From: an uncultured Ruminococcus sp.
GTDB lineage: Bacteria; Bacillota; Clostridia; Oscillospirales; Ruminococcaceae
Reading direction: 5' to 3'
Length of the DNA: 14,840 nucleotides
Assembly (NCBI GenBank): GCA_947175975.1
Contig: CAMWOX010000018.1
Location: forward strand, 1-14,840
Of this stretch, positions 8,601 through 14,769 are shown one piece after another. Both the position numbers and the translations under genes were made by a program. Position 1 is the first letter of the stretch. Each line of letters starts with the position of its first letter. The notes beneath the pieces are model-generated. The model made no database searches, was not told the origin of the DNA, and was given only the letters and a program-made list of their open reading frames with translations.

Positions 8601-11600
8601 GCATATAAGGGCATTTATGCCGGAAACGGCTTGAGTAAGGATGGTGTGGTAGAGTATACCAATCTGAAAGGTCTTTATGTGCAGAAGGAATGGAAAAATT
8701 CAGATAATTCAGAAATGACAACTCCGCCTGTTGATGAGATTAAGTTCACTTTGCAGGGAAAGACTGCTGATGGTGAATGGAAAACTATTAACCTAGCAGA
8801 TGATCAAAGAACCCTGGATAAAACCCATCAGTGGCAGATTGAGATTCCAGCCGACAAGTTGACAGGTTATGTGGATTTCAAAGTAACGGAAGAACTCACA
8901 CAGGAGCAAAGCTCTGGTAAATTATACGGTTATGTGGTAAGTTACACCAAGAACTTGAATGGAACTTCCGGTGTTCTGGAAATCAGCAATAAAAACCCAT
9001 TGACAACTACTACAAATGTAATTGTCAGAAAAGAGTGGAATGACGGCTTAACAGGACAGGGCGGAATTACAGTCACTCTTTATCGAGCAAGTACTGCATG
9101 GAAAGATAGTGCTAAGCCGACAGCAGCTGAATTAGAAGCATCTAATGAAATTGAAACTGTTACGCTTAGTAGTTCTAACGATTGGTCATATCAATGGAAG
9201 GACCTTCCAAATCTAAAGGATGATGGCACACGCTATTACTATTATGTACGTGAGGATTCTGTTCCGATTGGATATGTTGCCACTTACGAAAAAAGCGGAA
9301 GCACTTCTACACAAGTAACAACGATCACAAACACACCAGAAACAAAACCAGGTGAGTTGACTGTTCAGAAAGCATGGGATAAAGTTTCTGATGCAAGTAA
9401 GACGGAAATCACGCTTGATTTGTACAGACGTAAAAAGGCTTTAACCACAGAGAAGTACGACATTCCAGATAATATTTCAGTTTTGTGTTGGGGAGATTCT
9501 ATCACCCAAGGTACAATGAATAACGTAACTGATGTAACTTATCCTAAGGAATTAGCAAAAGCATTAGGTATTGAAGAAAGCAAAGTTAAAAACTGTGGTG
9601 TTGATGGAAACACAAATGATAACATTAAAGCACGTATTGAAAGTACAAATATAAGTTTTTCCAATGTAGATGTAGTTTGTCTTTTAGCAGGTACAAATGA
9701 TGTGTTACATGCGGGAAATGCGAATGCACCAGAAAAATTTGAAGACTTAGTAAAAGCGATTTTTACAAAGGCTTCTCAAGATGGTAATAAAAATTTGAAG
9801 GTCTATGTTGGAACTATTCCATATATTACAGCGGTGGAGTGGTTTTGGCAGCCAGAAAAGCCTTCAGATCAAGCAGGTGCAAATCAATATGTCGATAATT
9901 ATAATAATGCAATTAAAGCAAAGGTTGCAAGTTTACAACAGCAAAATTATGATATCACATTAGTGGATATTAACTCTGTTGTAGCTGTACTTGATGAGAA
10001 TAAGAATGCATTAGACAAATCAGAATCAATGCTTACAGAAGATGGCTGTCATCCAAATGCAGACGGTTATAGAGCAATTGCACAAGCTTTCTATAAAGCA
10101 ATTGGCAAGTCTTATGTTTCATCAGAATTAGCTGTAACAGACAATACTCTAACAAATATTGATTATGTTCCTGTTTTTGACGAAGACTATGAACTTTTTA
10201 GAACAATCACATTAAATTCAGATAATGGTTGGAAAGCAAAACTTGAAAATCTTAAAAATACGTTTACAGAAAACGGATTTGAGTATCAATGGATTTACTA
10301 TGTGAAAGAACAAGATTCAAGCGGAGATTGGGAAGTAAGTTACCTGCATAACGGACAGCCGGCAAACGGACAAATGGCAATTACCGTTAAAAATACAGGT
10401 AGTGAAGAAGTACCCAAAATTCCTATCAAAGCACAAAAAGTATGGAAGGATGAAGAAGGTAACCCAACTAATACACACCCTGATGAAGTAAAAGTACAAT
10501 TGCTTTCTTCTACAGGAAATGGAAGCTGGACAAAAGTTGGAGATCCTGTTTCACTGAATGCAAGCAATTTCTGGCAGTACGAATGGAAAGTAGAAGAAAA
10601 TCTGCATTACAGAGTCGAAGAAGAAAAAGTAACCGGTTGGACAGTAAGCTATTCTCCTGAAAGTCTGAAACTGACAGAGGGTTCTGCAAATGCAATCACT
10701 GTTACAAATACACTTGAAACTGGTGAGTTGCAGGTAAATAAAAACTGGTTGGGTGGTAGTGATAAAGCAAATGTTGATGAAGTTGAAATGGAAGTATACC
10801 AGGTATTAGTTCCATCTGCAACCAAATCCGAAGAGGCGAAAACATATAGCTTACCAAAAGGCATGTTATCACTCTCAAGATTCCGTCAGGCAATGGCAGA
10901 ACTGGAAACCGTACAGGAATCTGAACAAGAAGCCCTACAGTCTGAAGCAGAAGAACCAATCCAGGAAGAAGCAAAATCAGAAAGATTGACTCTGAATAGT
11001 GTGAACACTGGTGTTCTAGCTAAGGCAAGTGGAGATCCTTATGTTTCATTGTCTATTAATCAGCAATCAGATTCTAGTACCTATGATCTTCCTTCAGGAT
11101 TGGATGGTAAAGAAATTACTTCAGTTATGGCTGTATTTGATACTCCGAAGGATGGTTGGCTGAATATCTTCTTTAATTTCTATAATAGTGGTAATGAGTG
11201 GACTGGTAACAGTTCTACTACTATCAATGAGAGTTTTTCAGCGGGTGTGCGTGAGTGTGAATTAGGGTTTAATGCACAGAAGCAAGTAACTGTTTCAGTG
11301 TATAACAATAGTGGTGAAACGGTGTTAAAAGAAATCCGATTCTACTACAAACCTACAGGTCCATCAATTACAATTGACCAATCCGTAAACAAAAATGTAG
11401 TAGTTGGCGACACAGTAAATCTCCCAACAACTGTAAGCGATGCAGAAGTTTCATGGGATGTTACGAGTGGAAATGCAACTATCATCAAGAATAAGCAAAT
11501 CCAATTTGCAGGTACTGGTAGTGTCACTGTTACAGCAACAGCAACGGATGCGAGTGGTTTGACTGCTACAGCAAGTATTAACTATACTGTTTCAGACTTC

Positions 11601-12695
11601 AAAATCACTGGAAATGATGGAAATCAATTGCAAGAGGGAGCAAACAACTTTACGCTGACAACAAATGCTACTGGTGGAACAGTAATATGGGAATCATCAA
11701 ATTCTAATGCTCTCGCTGTTGATCAGAATGGCAACGTTACTGTTACCGGTGTAGGACCAGCAAAGATTACCGCAACGCATGGTAATGCAACAGCTGAAAT
11801 CGAGTATACTGTTACTGGAAGAGCATTTACAATCAGTGCAGATAAGACACTTCTCCATAAAGGAAATACAGCAAGTCTGACTGCTAGTGTTGATGGTGTA
11901 ACATGGGAATCATCTAATCCGAAGGTCTTAACTGTAAGTAGTTCTGGTCAGGTTACTGCGGAAGGCGATGGCACAGCGACTATCACAGCAACTCGCAATG
12001 GTGTATCAGCCGATCCAATTGAGATTACAGTTGCTCCGTTGCAAATAGTTGCTAATAATGGTAATACCACAAGCTTGAAACAGACCGCAAATATCGAAGA
12101 AGAGTTAAAAATCGAGTTTGTCAATGCTATCGGTAATGTAAGTGGTACATCTAACGCTCCTCCTGAAGTAGCAACCGTAGATGGTATGACTATCAAGGTT
12201 GGTACGCAAGAGAAAAAAGAAGTAACAATTACGTTCCGAGATGAAGCTGGTGGCGAAGCCGAAGTTGTGATTACTGTCAATGAGATTAAAGAAGCTGTGC
12301 CAGAGATTCCGAGTGATGCTAAAGTGGTGAAAACTCTTACAATCAGTAAAACTGATAACTGGCAGAGTACAGTTTTGAATCTTCCTATCACAGACGGAAT
12401 GGGCAACTACTACAAGTATTATGTTAAGGAAAAAACGGACGATTCCACAAAACACAAATACACTCCGGTTTCCTATAAGCATTTGCAAGGTGTAGTATTA
12501 AGCAATGAAAAAACAGTTGAAGAAGTCACTAACAAAACCGAGGAAGAGGAAGAGGAAACACCAGTAAAACTTCCTGGAACTGGTGGTTATGGCACACGAC
12601 CTTACACCGTTGTTGGAATCAATCTAATGGCGATGTCCGTAGTAGTTTGGTATATCAAGCGCAAGATTCGACGCACACAGCATCGAGGCGCATGA
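2616..12695 (+). CDS. Giant LPXTG-anchored pilus tip/accessory adhesin with Cna-B domains and an embedded SGNH hydrolase
   Basis: The 3359-residue protein starts with a signal peptide (hydrophobic core about 21-37) that lacks an obvious AxA cleavage site. An unrecognised N-terminal head (about 80-250), beta-rich adhesin domains (about 255-490), a Pro-rich linker (about 495-513) and another adhesin domain (514-670) follow. Five Cna-B domains occupy 672-1232. A central isopeptide-adhesin region (1233-1730) leads to a SpaA/prealbumin-like domain with the E-box-like motif LYKLVEVKAPDGY (about 1734-1865). Six more Cna-B domains fill 1881-3312; two are split, one by an SGNH hydrolase and one by a beta-sandwich plus Ig-like cassette. 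The C-terminus has a Glu run, LPGTG (3319-3323), a hydrophobic segment and a basic tail. Position before the backbone pilin, size and a single sorting signal suggest a tip pilin; it could instead be an independently wall-anchored adhesin. No von Willebrand A domain is seen, unlike SpaC/RrgA tips. Confidence 0.9.
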   Translation: MKGLQSSVREKIRESKFHKRCLALMLSLSMFAVFVVPYDENGFPIVNMTSEAMSEIQEENNDQLHLMQLDNMNLARAKPDEKVEMPNVWETIPSGAVDFKDEIYNINFVDEDGNSKETFDAGNAAELLAWLNLQYRFASSSVVNTGQPYIYCQLPEYITIPEDFIGEVKDGGWETDVGKAAGKVAGFYSISKETRLLVIKFTKDYITDKIAPSTSGFEGAVEFEGYIGRDGTASGDREIDFNGHKLTVTFGDMLDENSKNSQIIRDTETGNMVIHYTVTIRNPGEKVNLSEYKLADTKFSDARKISHITPENIGQIVDGAFEFDSNANAVTGDSFNFEYDYTPTAEELASGKIENQASIVNKGNPNDKATSNKKETDIPKDALKASIRKSGRPSYLVNDGELGWIEWTVTVSRDYNGSLKDYVISDNALKAGVIEDSISVTSQGGAVAYHKDSNNNIIIDDETDEVTIVYRTSTDNTGAPLRGQPNSVTVNNTATVTPPPSPNTPPDNPPPPDDSTNSSVNYSEKSSVSKSGEYISIDGYDKLDKPENDIQTLNWTANLTNFNGFKSGDVYTDTLSDGQYYTQEQINAIQVDPPGLGQIVGTDGTGDGKFTGFTFTFSADTNVKRVTLTYQSSVDTISIENGGSKTFKNTGSYDSSTSEGSSTINRGDSGVGPGKQISSGKEWEDDNSGRPDNVYLLLQYRLEDSSEWKDYPEIDGNTNPQKESNWMTWQNVPKSSITGKEYYYRVVEVISENGQYVQQTPDGYQVTYSLNWGDYNVEIGSNSETNFKVKNTRTSFNANVTKTWVDDGGVSHSETITAHLERTTTPDVATSWTQVSGFEEISLSSNNNWSESLQNLPKKDEAGNTYYYRVVEDTKVADYTTVEYSPEYAPASDSLSFTIKNIWDYVNITPQKTWVGDTEATRSDITVKLEQRRKDVNGNWIDTEWQDSGKETKIISKGSSTADPWTNLPKKDEQGNKIYYRAVEVVVPDKYVETYDENGLNATGTSTITNALNTLSIEPAKQWAGDEGHEDQRKPVTFKLMQKVGNGNWENATDKDGNELKTIEISSGSGEKWTAADKWENLPKTKTENGERQYIYYKVVEVTKVDGYTSSESTSTNESGELIVTNTYDNIKISATKTWSGDNSSNRPETITLHLEKFINNEWITVEGSDKTISIDEVAEKAVWDDLPRADNGTAITYRVVESSVSGYSASYSQETISGQSGTIEITNTKRAVYEKSALEPGIHVNGMSFDGYKDAKISKLSNEQLANVPKKDVVINGKTESCYIFKWMVEFPRNEKVDYIDTLPEGSVFYVEEWDEASQVKGKGLLRPAFSDKSTENWEIRDNQLENYYTYPYNNDSRQLHIYYNNSHKEGYFFIYFTAIPVEKVDAKIAEDGYYPLTNSIRRSDETEGITAELSIGSNGDAPSDKSVINKNYVEADKNEAQAQYEVEINPEGKKLSSEDYLDITDIFEVTGYKQRDGIKQTGQGLLDVVVSSVEVLDLDNLDSQGNPTKLTDYSYTPPQEQSEDVDIFVDCKDSFDNPYCSQGYLTLNISKVISAGTEVILEFSGGTSGASVSLEYALWDGTVLSKDDGVTFEIIDSVFDADGNAKVKIKFAKEVATGKKVCALVGNMANMDYVVQTIVSAESKETKKIINNVMSFQVPDERHLKIVYCYELKTNENTPGGLPVGSKPPVGSEIYFKNEAAVNTSSGTQKDDTDETSFVVARSGATVTTAKVPSIEKVNVSNHSIDNLEATFKLAKYEDGKWVYATDFIDEKNCYEVTFDAVNAVENNNIVPTIAKSLTISSEHKINLSSGVLYKLVEVKAPDGYKPSPYKENASINFDEMKEFVFYFVYNCNKSQFSKVVDDKNITEISSGGTFSVPNSQLIDISVKKDWEQPPENASGVQATFKLYYSTVRSSTIPAKDKLIEASSDVKTVTFTEKKGKLEQVGEVEWKDLPNGKDGKPIYYYVVEESYTIDGKTYTRQDDNTYKSGDEVGAYKGIYAGNGLSKDGVVEYTNLKGLYVQKEWKNSDNSEMTTPPVDEIKFTLQGKTADGEWKTINLADDQRTLDKTHQWQIEIPADKLTGYVDFKVTEELTQEQSSGKLYGYVVSYTKNLNGTSGVLEISNKNPLTTTTNVIVRKEWNDGLTGQGGITVTLYRASTAWKDSAKPTAAELEASNEIETVTLSSSNDWSYQWKDLPNLKDDGTRYYYYVREDSVPIGYVATYEKSGSTSTQVTTITNTPETKPGELTVQKAWDKVSDASKTEITLDLYRRKKALTTEKYDIPDNISVLCWGDSITQGTMNNVTDVTYPKELAKALGIEESKVKNCGVDGNTNDNIKARIESTNISFSNVDVVCLLAGTNDVLHAGNANAPEKFEDLVKAIFTKASQDGNKNLKVYVGTIPYITAVEWFWQPEKPSDQAGANQYVDNYNNAIKAKVASLQQQNYDITLVDINSVVAVLDENKNALDKSESMLTEDGCHPNADGYRAIAQAFYKAIGKSYVSSELAVTDNTLTNIDYVPVFDEDYELFRTITLNSDNGWKAKLENLKNTFTENGFEYQWIYYVKEQDSSGDWEVSYLHNGQPANGQMAITVKNTGSEEVPKIPIKAQKVWKDEEGNPTNTHPDEVKVQLLSSTGNGSWTKVGDPVSLNASNFWQYEWKVEENLHYRVEEEKVTGWTVSYSPESLKLTEGSANAITVTNTLETGELQVNKNWLGGSDKANVDEVEMEVYQVLVPSATKSEEAKTYSLPKGMLSLSRFRQAMAELETVQESEQEALQSEAEEPIQEEAKSERLTLNSVNTGVLAKASGDPYVSLSINQQSDSSTYDLPSGLDGKEITSVMAVFDTPKDGWLNIFFNFYNSGNEWTGNSSTTINESFSAGVRECELGFNAQKQVTVSVYNNSGETVLKEIRFYYKPTGPSITIDQSVNKNVVVGDTVNLPTTVSDAEVSWDVTSGNATIIKNKQIQFAGTGSVTVTATATDASGLTATASINYTVSDFKITGNDGNQLQEGANNFTLTTNATGGTVIWESSNSNALAVDQNGNVTVTGVGPAKITATHGNATAEIEYTVTGRAFTISADKTLLHKGNTASLTASVDGVTWESSNPKVLTVSSSGQVTAEGDGTATITATRNGVSADPIEITVAPLQIVANNGNTTSLKQTANIEEELKIEFVNAIGNVSGTSNAPPEVATVDGMTIKVGTQEKKEVTITFRDEAGGEAEVVITVNEIKEAVPEIPSDAKVVKTLTISKTDNWQSTVLNLPITDGMGNYYKYYVKEKTDDSTKHKYTPVSYKHLQGVVLSNEKTVEEVTNKTEEEEEETPVKLPGTGGYGTRPYTVVGINLMAMSVVVWYIKRKIRRTQHRGA
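4628..6316 (+). other. First Cna-B array (five tandem domains) in the giant adhesin
   Basis: Residues about 672-1232 hold five consecutive domains of 100-120 residues, with approximate boundaries at 793, 904, 1012 and 1130. Each repeats the pattern K-x-W near the start (GKEW, TKTW, QKTW, AKQW, TKTW), then W-x-NLP/DLP, then YY/TYR(V/A)VE, and ends near TNT or a variant of it (VKNT, IKNI, ITNA, VTNT, ITNT). The Lys, Glu and Asn in these motifs match the residues that form intramolecular isopeptide bonds in Cna-B folds. This is a rigid stalk. Confidence 0.85.
7179..7565 (+). other. Probable inserted module in the central adhesin domain
   Basis: Residues about 1522-1650 separate LTDYSYTPPQ from NNVMSFQVPDERHLKIVY. 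In related adhesin domains as I remember them these two segments are close together, the second being the usual PDxxxLxIxY strand. The intervening 128 residues look like a separate beta-rich module. They contain Cys1533, Cys1542 and Cys1624 in a protein with few cysteines. Function is unknown. Confidence 0.45.
8255..9350 (+). other. Second Cna-B array, three uninterrupted domains
   Basis: Residues about 1881-2018, 2019-2128 and 2129-2245 are Cna-B domains (VKKDW, VQKEW, VRKEW at their starts). The third has VREDS and ITNTP for the Glu and Asn positions. The first and third carry extended loops of about 20-25 residues between the LYY/LYR strand and the TVTF/TVTL strand. This is the same loop that holds the large insertions in the following split domains. 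Confidence 0.8.
9438..10190 (+). other. SGNH hydrolase domain inserted into a Cna-B domain
   Basis: Residues about 2275-2525 form a complete SGNH hydrolase: GDSIT with Ser2295, block II Gly2331 in GVDGN, GTND with Asn2361, and DGCH with Asp2476 and His2479. It is bracketed by the two halves of one Cna-B domain: residues 2246-2274 (VQKAW, Lys2252, ending LDLYRRKK) and residues 2526-2596 (TITLNSDNGW, YYVKEQD with Glu2565, TVKNTG with Asn2593). All catalytic blocks and all three isopeptide residues are present, so both folds look intact. Confidence 0.88.
10803..12317 (+). other. Beta-sandwich and Ig-like (Big_2-type) cassette inserted into the last Cna-B domain
   Basis: Residues about 2730-3234 begin with an acidic Glu/Gln-rich linker (to about 2792). 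A lectin- or CBM-like beta-sandwich (about 2800-2915) follows, then three Ig-like units with Big_2-style strands such as VIWESSN, VTWESSN, GNVTVTGVG and GQVTAEGDGTATITA (about 2917-3140), and a fourth, more divergent unit (to about 3222). The flanks are the two halves of the final Cna-B: 2703-2729 (VNKNW, Lys2709) and 3235-3312 (TLTISKTDNW, YYVKEKT with Glu3272, VTNKT with Asn3306). Confidence 0.75.
12570..12692 (+). other. Cell-wall sorting signal of the giant adhesin
   Basis: LPGTG (residues 3319-3323) follows a run of Glu residues. It is followed by a hydrophobic stretch (VVGINLMAMSVVVWYI) and the basic tail KRKIRRTQHR. This is the standard tripartite sortase signal for covalent attachment to the pilus or wall. 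Confidence 0.95.
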
Positions 12696-12724
12696 TGAAT
12701 AAACAGTCAATTCATTAAGTCAAT

Positions 12725-12759
12725 GCCCGATATTGCGGGAGAAAGCTTCAATATCGGGC
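12725..12759 (+). other. Perfect 11-bp hairpin upstream of the backbone pilin gene
   Basis: GCCCGATATTG (12725-12735) and CAATATCGGGC (12749-12759) pair perfectly around a 13-nt loop. No T-run follows, so it is not a standard intrinsic terminator. It lies 29 nt after the giant gene and 35 nt before the pilin ATG. It may be an mRNA processing or stabilising element. Confidence 0.7.
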
Positions 12760-12794
12760 GCAACCGAAAACATATTTAAAAAGGAGATTTTATT

Positions 12795-14696
12795 ATGAAA
12801 AAGACAAGAAGAATCGCTGCTATGATCGCAGCACTGGCACTCGCAACTTGCTCAATCGCACCGATCATGATGACCGCAAGTGCAGCAGATGTAAATGTAT
12901 CAGTTAAGGTAGATGGCTCAGTTGCTAATGAGACTACCAACGTAACTCCTGATAAGGATGTTGCTGAACATACCTACACAGCATACCAGATTTTCAAGGG
13001 TGAAGCTGGCAAGGAATCAGGCGAATTTACAATCACTGGTCTTGGTGCTAATGCTGGAAGCCTGCTGACAAATGAAGATTTCCTTGCATTCAAAGTTGCT
13101 GAGGATAAAGACAGTGTAGGAGCAGCTCTTGCTAAACTTGGTGAAGATGCAACTGATGATCAAAAAGCTATTGCTGCTGCACAGGCAATTGATGGTATTA
13201 CAAATGGTTCTCCTAAGGCTGACGAGTTGGCTAAAATCCTTGCTGCTGTCACAACAGGAACTGGCACTGCAATTTCCACCGACGGTACAGCTTTGGCTGA
13301 AGGTTACTATGTTGTAAAGGATACGTACACCAAAGGGCAAAATGGTTCAAATGATGCTGTTTCCAAGTTCATCCTGAGAGTGAACTCTGCTGAAAATGCA
13401 GATGGAATCACAATCGTTCCGAAAAAGTCCTATCCCTCTGTAATCAAGAAGGTTAAGGAAAATGCAAAAAATGTAAACTCTATGGGAGAGAATGCAAGTA
13501 AATTGGAACAAGCAGTTGATACAGAGAGCAAATGGAATGATGTGGCAGACTACAACATCGGTGATGATGTACCATTCCAGCTCTATGGTTCTATGCCGGA
13601 AACTCTGGATGACTATGATGCTTACTACTACAAGTTTACTGATACTCTGAGCGAAAAGTTTGAGAAGCCTGAAAAGGTAACTGTAAAGGCTGGCAATGCA
13701 ACCCTGGAATTTACTCTTGAAGATGGAGTATACGTTGGAACAGATGGCAACTGCCGTGTAACATGGAATGAAACAGATAAACAGTTAGTTGTATCCTTTG
13801 AGAATATCAAGGCTTATGACGGTGTGACAAAAGAAACAATTGTTACTGTATACTATGAAGCAGAACTGAGACCTGATGCGATCATTGGTCTTGATGGTCA
13901 GGAAAACAAGGTTGACCTCACGTATTCCAACAATCCGAATTCTGAATACAAACCGAATACTGGTGATGAAAACGAAGACGAAGACGAAGATGAAGACAAA
14001 ACTCCTGAATATAAGGTAGTTGTATTTACCTATGAGATCGACATGACCAAGATTGATGGCTCTACAAAGCAGAAACTGGCAGGTGCTGAGTTTGAGGTTC
14101 AGCGTAATGGTAGTGCAATCAAGCTGATTGACAACGGAGATGGCACATATACCGTGGCTGATGTAAATGATGAAACTATTACTGATGTGGTTGATGAAGA
14201 GGGTAACACTATTGGTCAGACAATTGGTGCTGATGATAATAAAAAGCCACTTGTAACTACAATGAAATCTGATGAGAACGGTCTGTTCAAGATTATCGGT
14301 CTGGACAGTGGTGCATATACACTGGTTGAAACACAGGCTCCAGAAGGATATGAGACACCTACCGGAGATGATGCTAAGTTTAACGTTACACTTACAGCAA
14401 CTACTGTTAATACACAGGCATGGAATGGTGAAGCAACTAGTGTGCTTACAAATATTGAAGGTACAGTTGGTAAAGTTGGTACTACTCCTGTTGATATGAC
14501 TAAACTTGATGCAGATAATGCTGCTAATCGTGGTGCAAATGGTGGTGTTGCTGGCACAATCGAGAACAACAAGGGTACAACACTCCCGTCCACTGGTGGT
14601 ATTGGTACAGTGCTGTTCTACACACTCGGTGGCGTAATGGTTGCTGGTGCTGGTGTAGTTCTGGTAACAAAGAAGAGACTCGGCAAAGAAGACTAA
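12795..14696 (+). CDS. Major (backbone) pilin, LPXTG-anchored, isopeptide-forming fimbrial subunit
   Basis: The 633-residue precursor starts 8 nt after a strong GGAG (12783-12786). Residues 1-30 are a Sec signal peptide ending in ASA (cleavage near 30/31). Domain 1 (about 32-205) ends with VPKK (208-211), a candidate pilin motif in which Lys210 would receive the sortase-made inter-subunit bond. Domain 2 (about 213-389) begins YPSVIKKV and contains ADYNIGDDVPFQL, typical of clostridial and streptococcal fimbrial backbone subunits. An acidic Glu/Asp hinge (about 391-402) follows. Domain 3 (about 404-560) is SpaA/prealbumin-like with the E-box YTLVETQAPEGY (Glu512) and Lys in DMTKIDG. LPSTG (597-601), a hydrophobic segment and a KKRLGKED tail form the sorting signal. 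With the sortase gene next to it, this is the polymerising shaft subunit. The exact acceptor lysine is inferred from position. Confidence 0.93.
   Translation: MKKTRRIAAMIAALALATCSIAPIMMTASAADVNVSVKVDGSVANETTNVTPDKDVAEHTYTAYQIFKGEAGKESGEFTITGLGANAGSLLTNEDFLAFKVAEDKDSVGAALAKLGEDATDDQKAIAAAQAIDGITNGSPKADELAKILAAVTTGTGTAISTDGTALAEGYYVVKDTYTKGQNGSNDAVSKFILRVNSAENADGITIVPKKSYPSVIKKVKENAKNVNSMGENASKLEQAVDTESKWNDVADYNIGDDVPFQLYGSMPETLDDYDAYYYKFTDTLSEKFEKPEKVTVKAGNATLEFTLEDGVYVGTDGNCRVTWNETDKQLVVSFENIKAYDGVTKETIVTVYYEAELRPDAIIGLDGQENKVDLTYSNNPNSEYKPNTGDENEDEDEDEDKTPEYKVVVFTYEIDMTKIDGSTKQKLAGAEFEVQRNGSAIKLIDNGDGTYTVADVNDETITDVVDEEGNTIGQTIGADDNKKPLVTTMKSDENGLFKIIGLDSGAYTLVETQAPEGYETPTGDDAKFNVTLTATTVNTQAWNGEATSVLTNIEGTVGKVGTTPVDMTKLDADNAANRGANGGVAGTIENNKGTTLPSTGGIGTVLFYTLGGVMVAGAGVVLVTKKRLGKED
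14583..14693 (+). other. Cell-wall sorting signal of the backbone pilin
   Basis: LPSTG at residues 597-601 is followed by a Gly-rich hydrophobic segment (GGVMVAGAGVVLV) and the tail TKKRLGKED. The sortase should cleave between Thr600 and Gly601. Confidence 0.95.
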
Positions 14697-14732
14697 TTCG
14701 CAAAGCGATTTCTGAATTTAAATCAACCCAAA

Positions 14733-14754
14733 GTCCCCCCTCGCAAGGGGGGAC
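14733..14754 (+). other. GC-rich hairpin between backbone pilin and sortase genes
   Basis: GTCCCCCC and GGGGGGAC form a perfect 8-bp stem, extendable to 9 bp with a CGCA loop. No T-run follows; the sortase Shine-Dalgarno begins a few bases later. A stem this stable could block 3' exonucleases and protect the pilin transcript, cause partial termination, or slow translation of the sortase. Confidence 0.75.
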
Positions 14755-14769
14755 ATCAGGGAGGGACGC

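Noticed and set aside
11948..12406. 152-codon open frame on the minus strand inside the giant adhesin
   Set aside because: It lies wholly within a clearly coding plus-strand region with domain structure, has no recognisable motif, and looks like a shadow frame. The same holds for the other short frames inside the two large genes.
2616..12695. The giant frame as an assembly fusion or a run of disrupted genes
   Set aside because: The frame is continuous, ends in one sorting signal, keeps domain periodicity, and both split Cna-B domains retain all their isopeptide residues, which random fusion would not produce.
14733..14754. Intrinsic terminator ending the operon after the backbone pilin
   Set aside because: The stem is strong but no T-run follows, and a well-placed ribosome binding site and the sortase start come directly after it.
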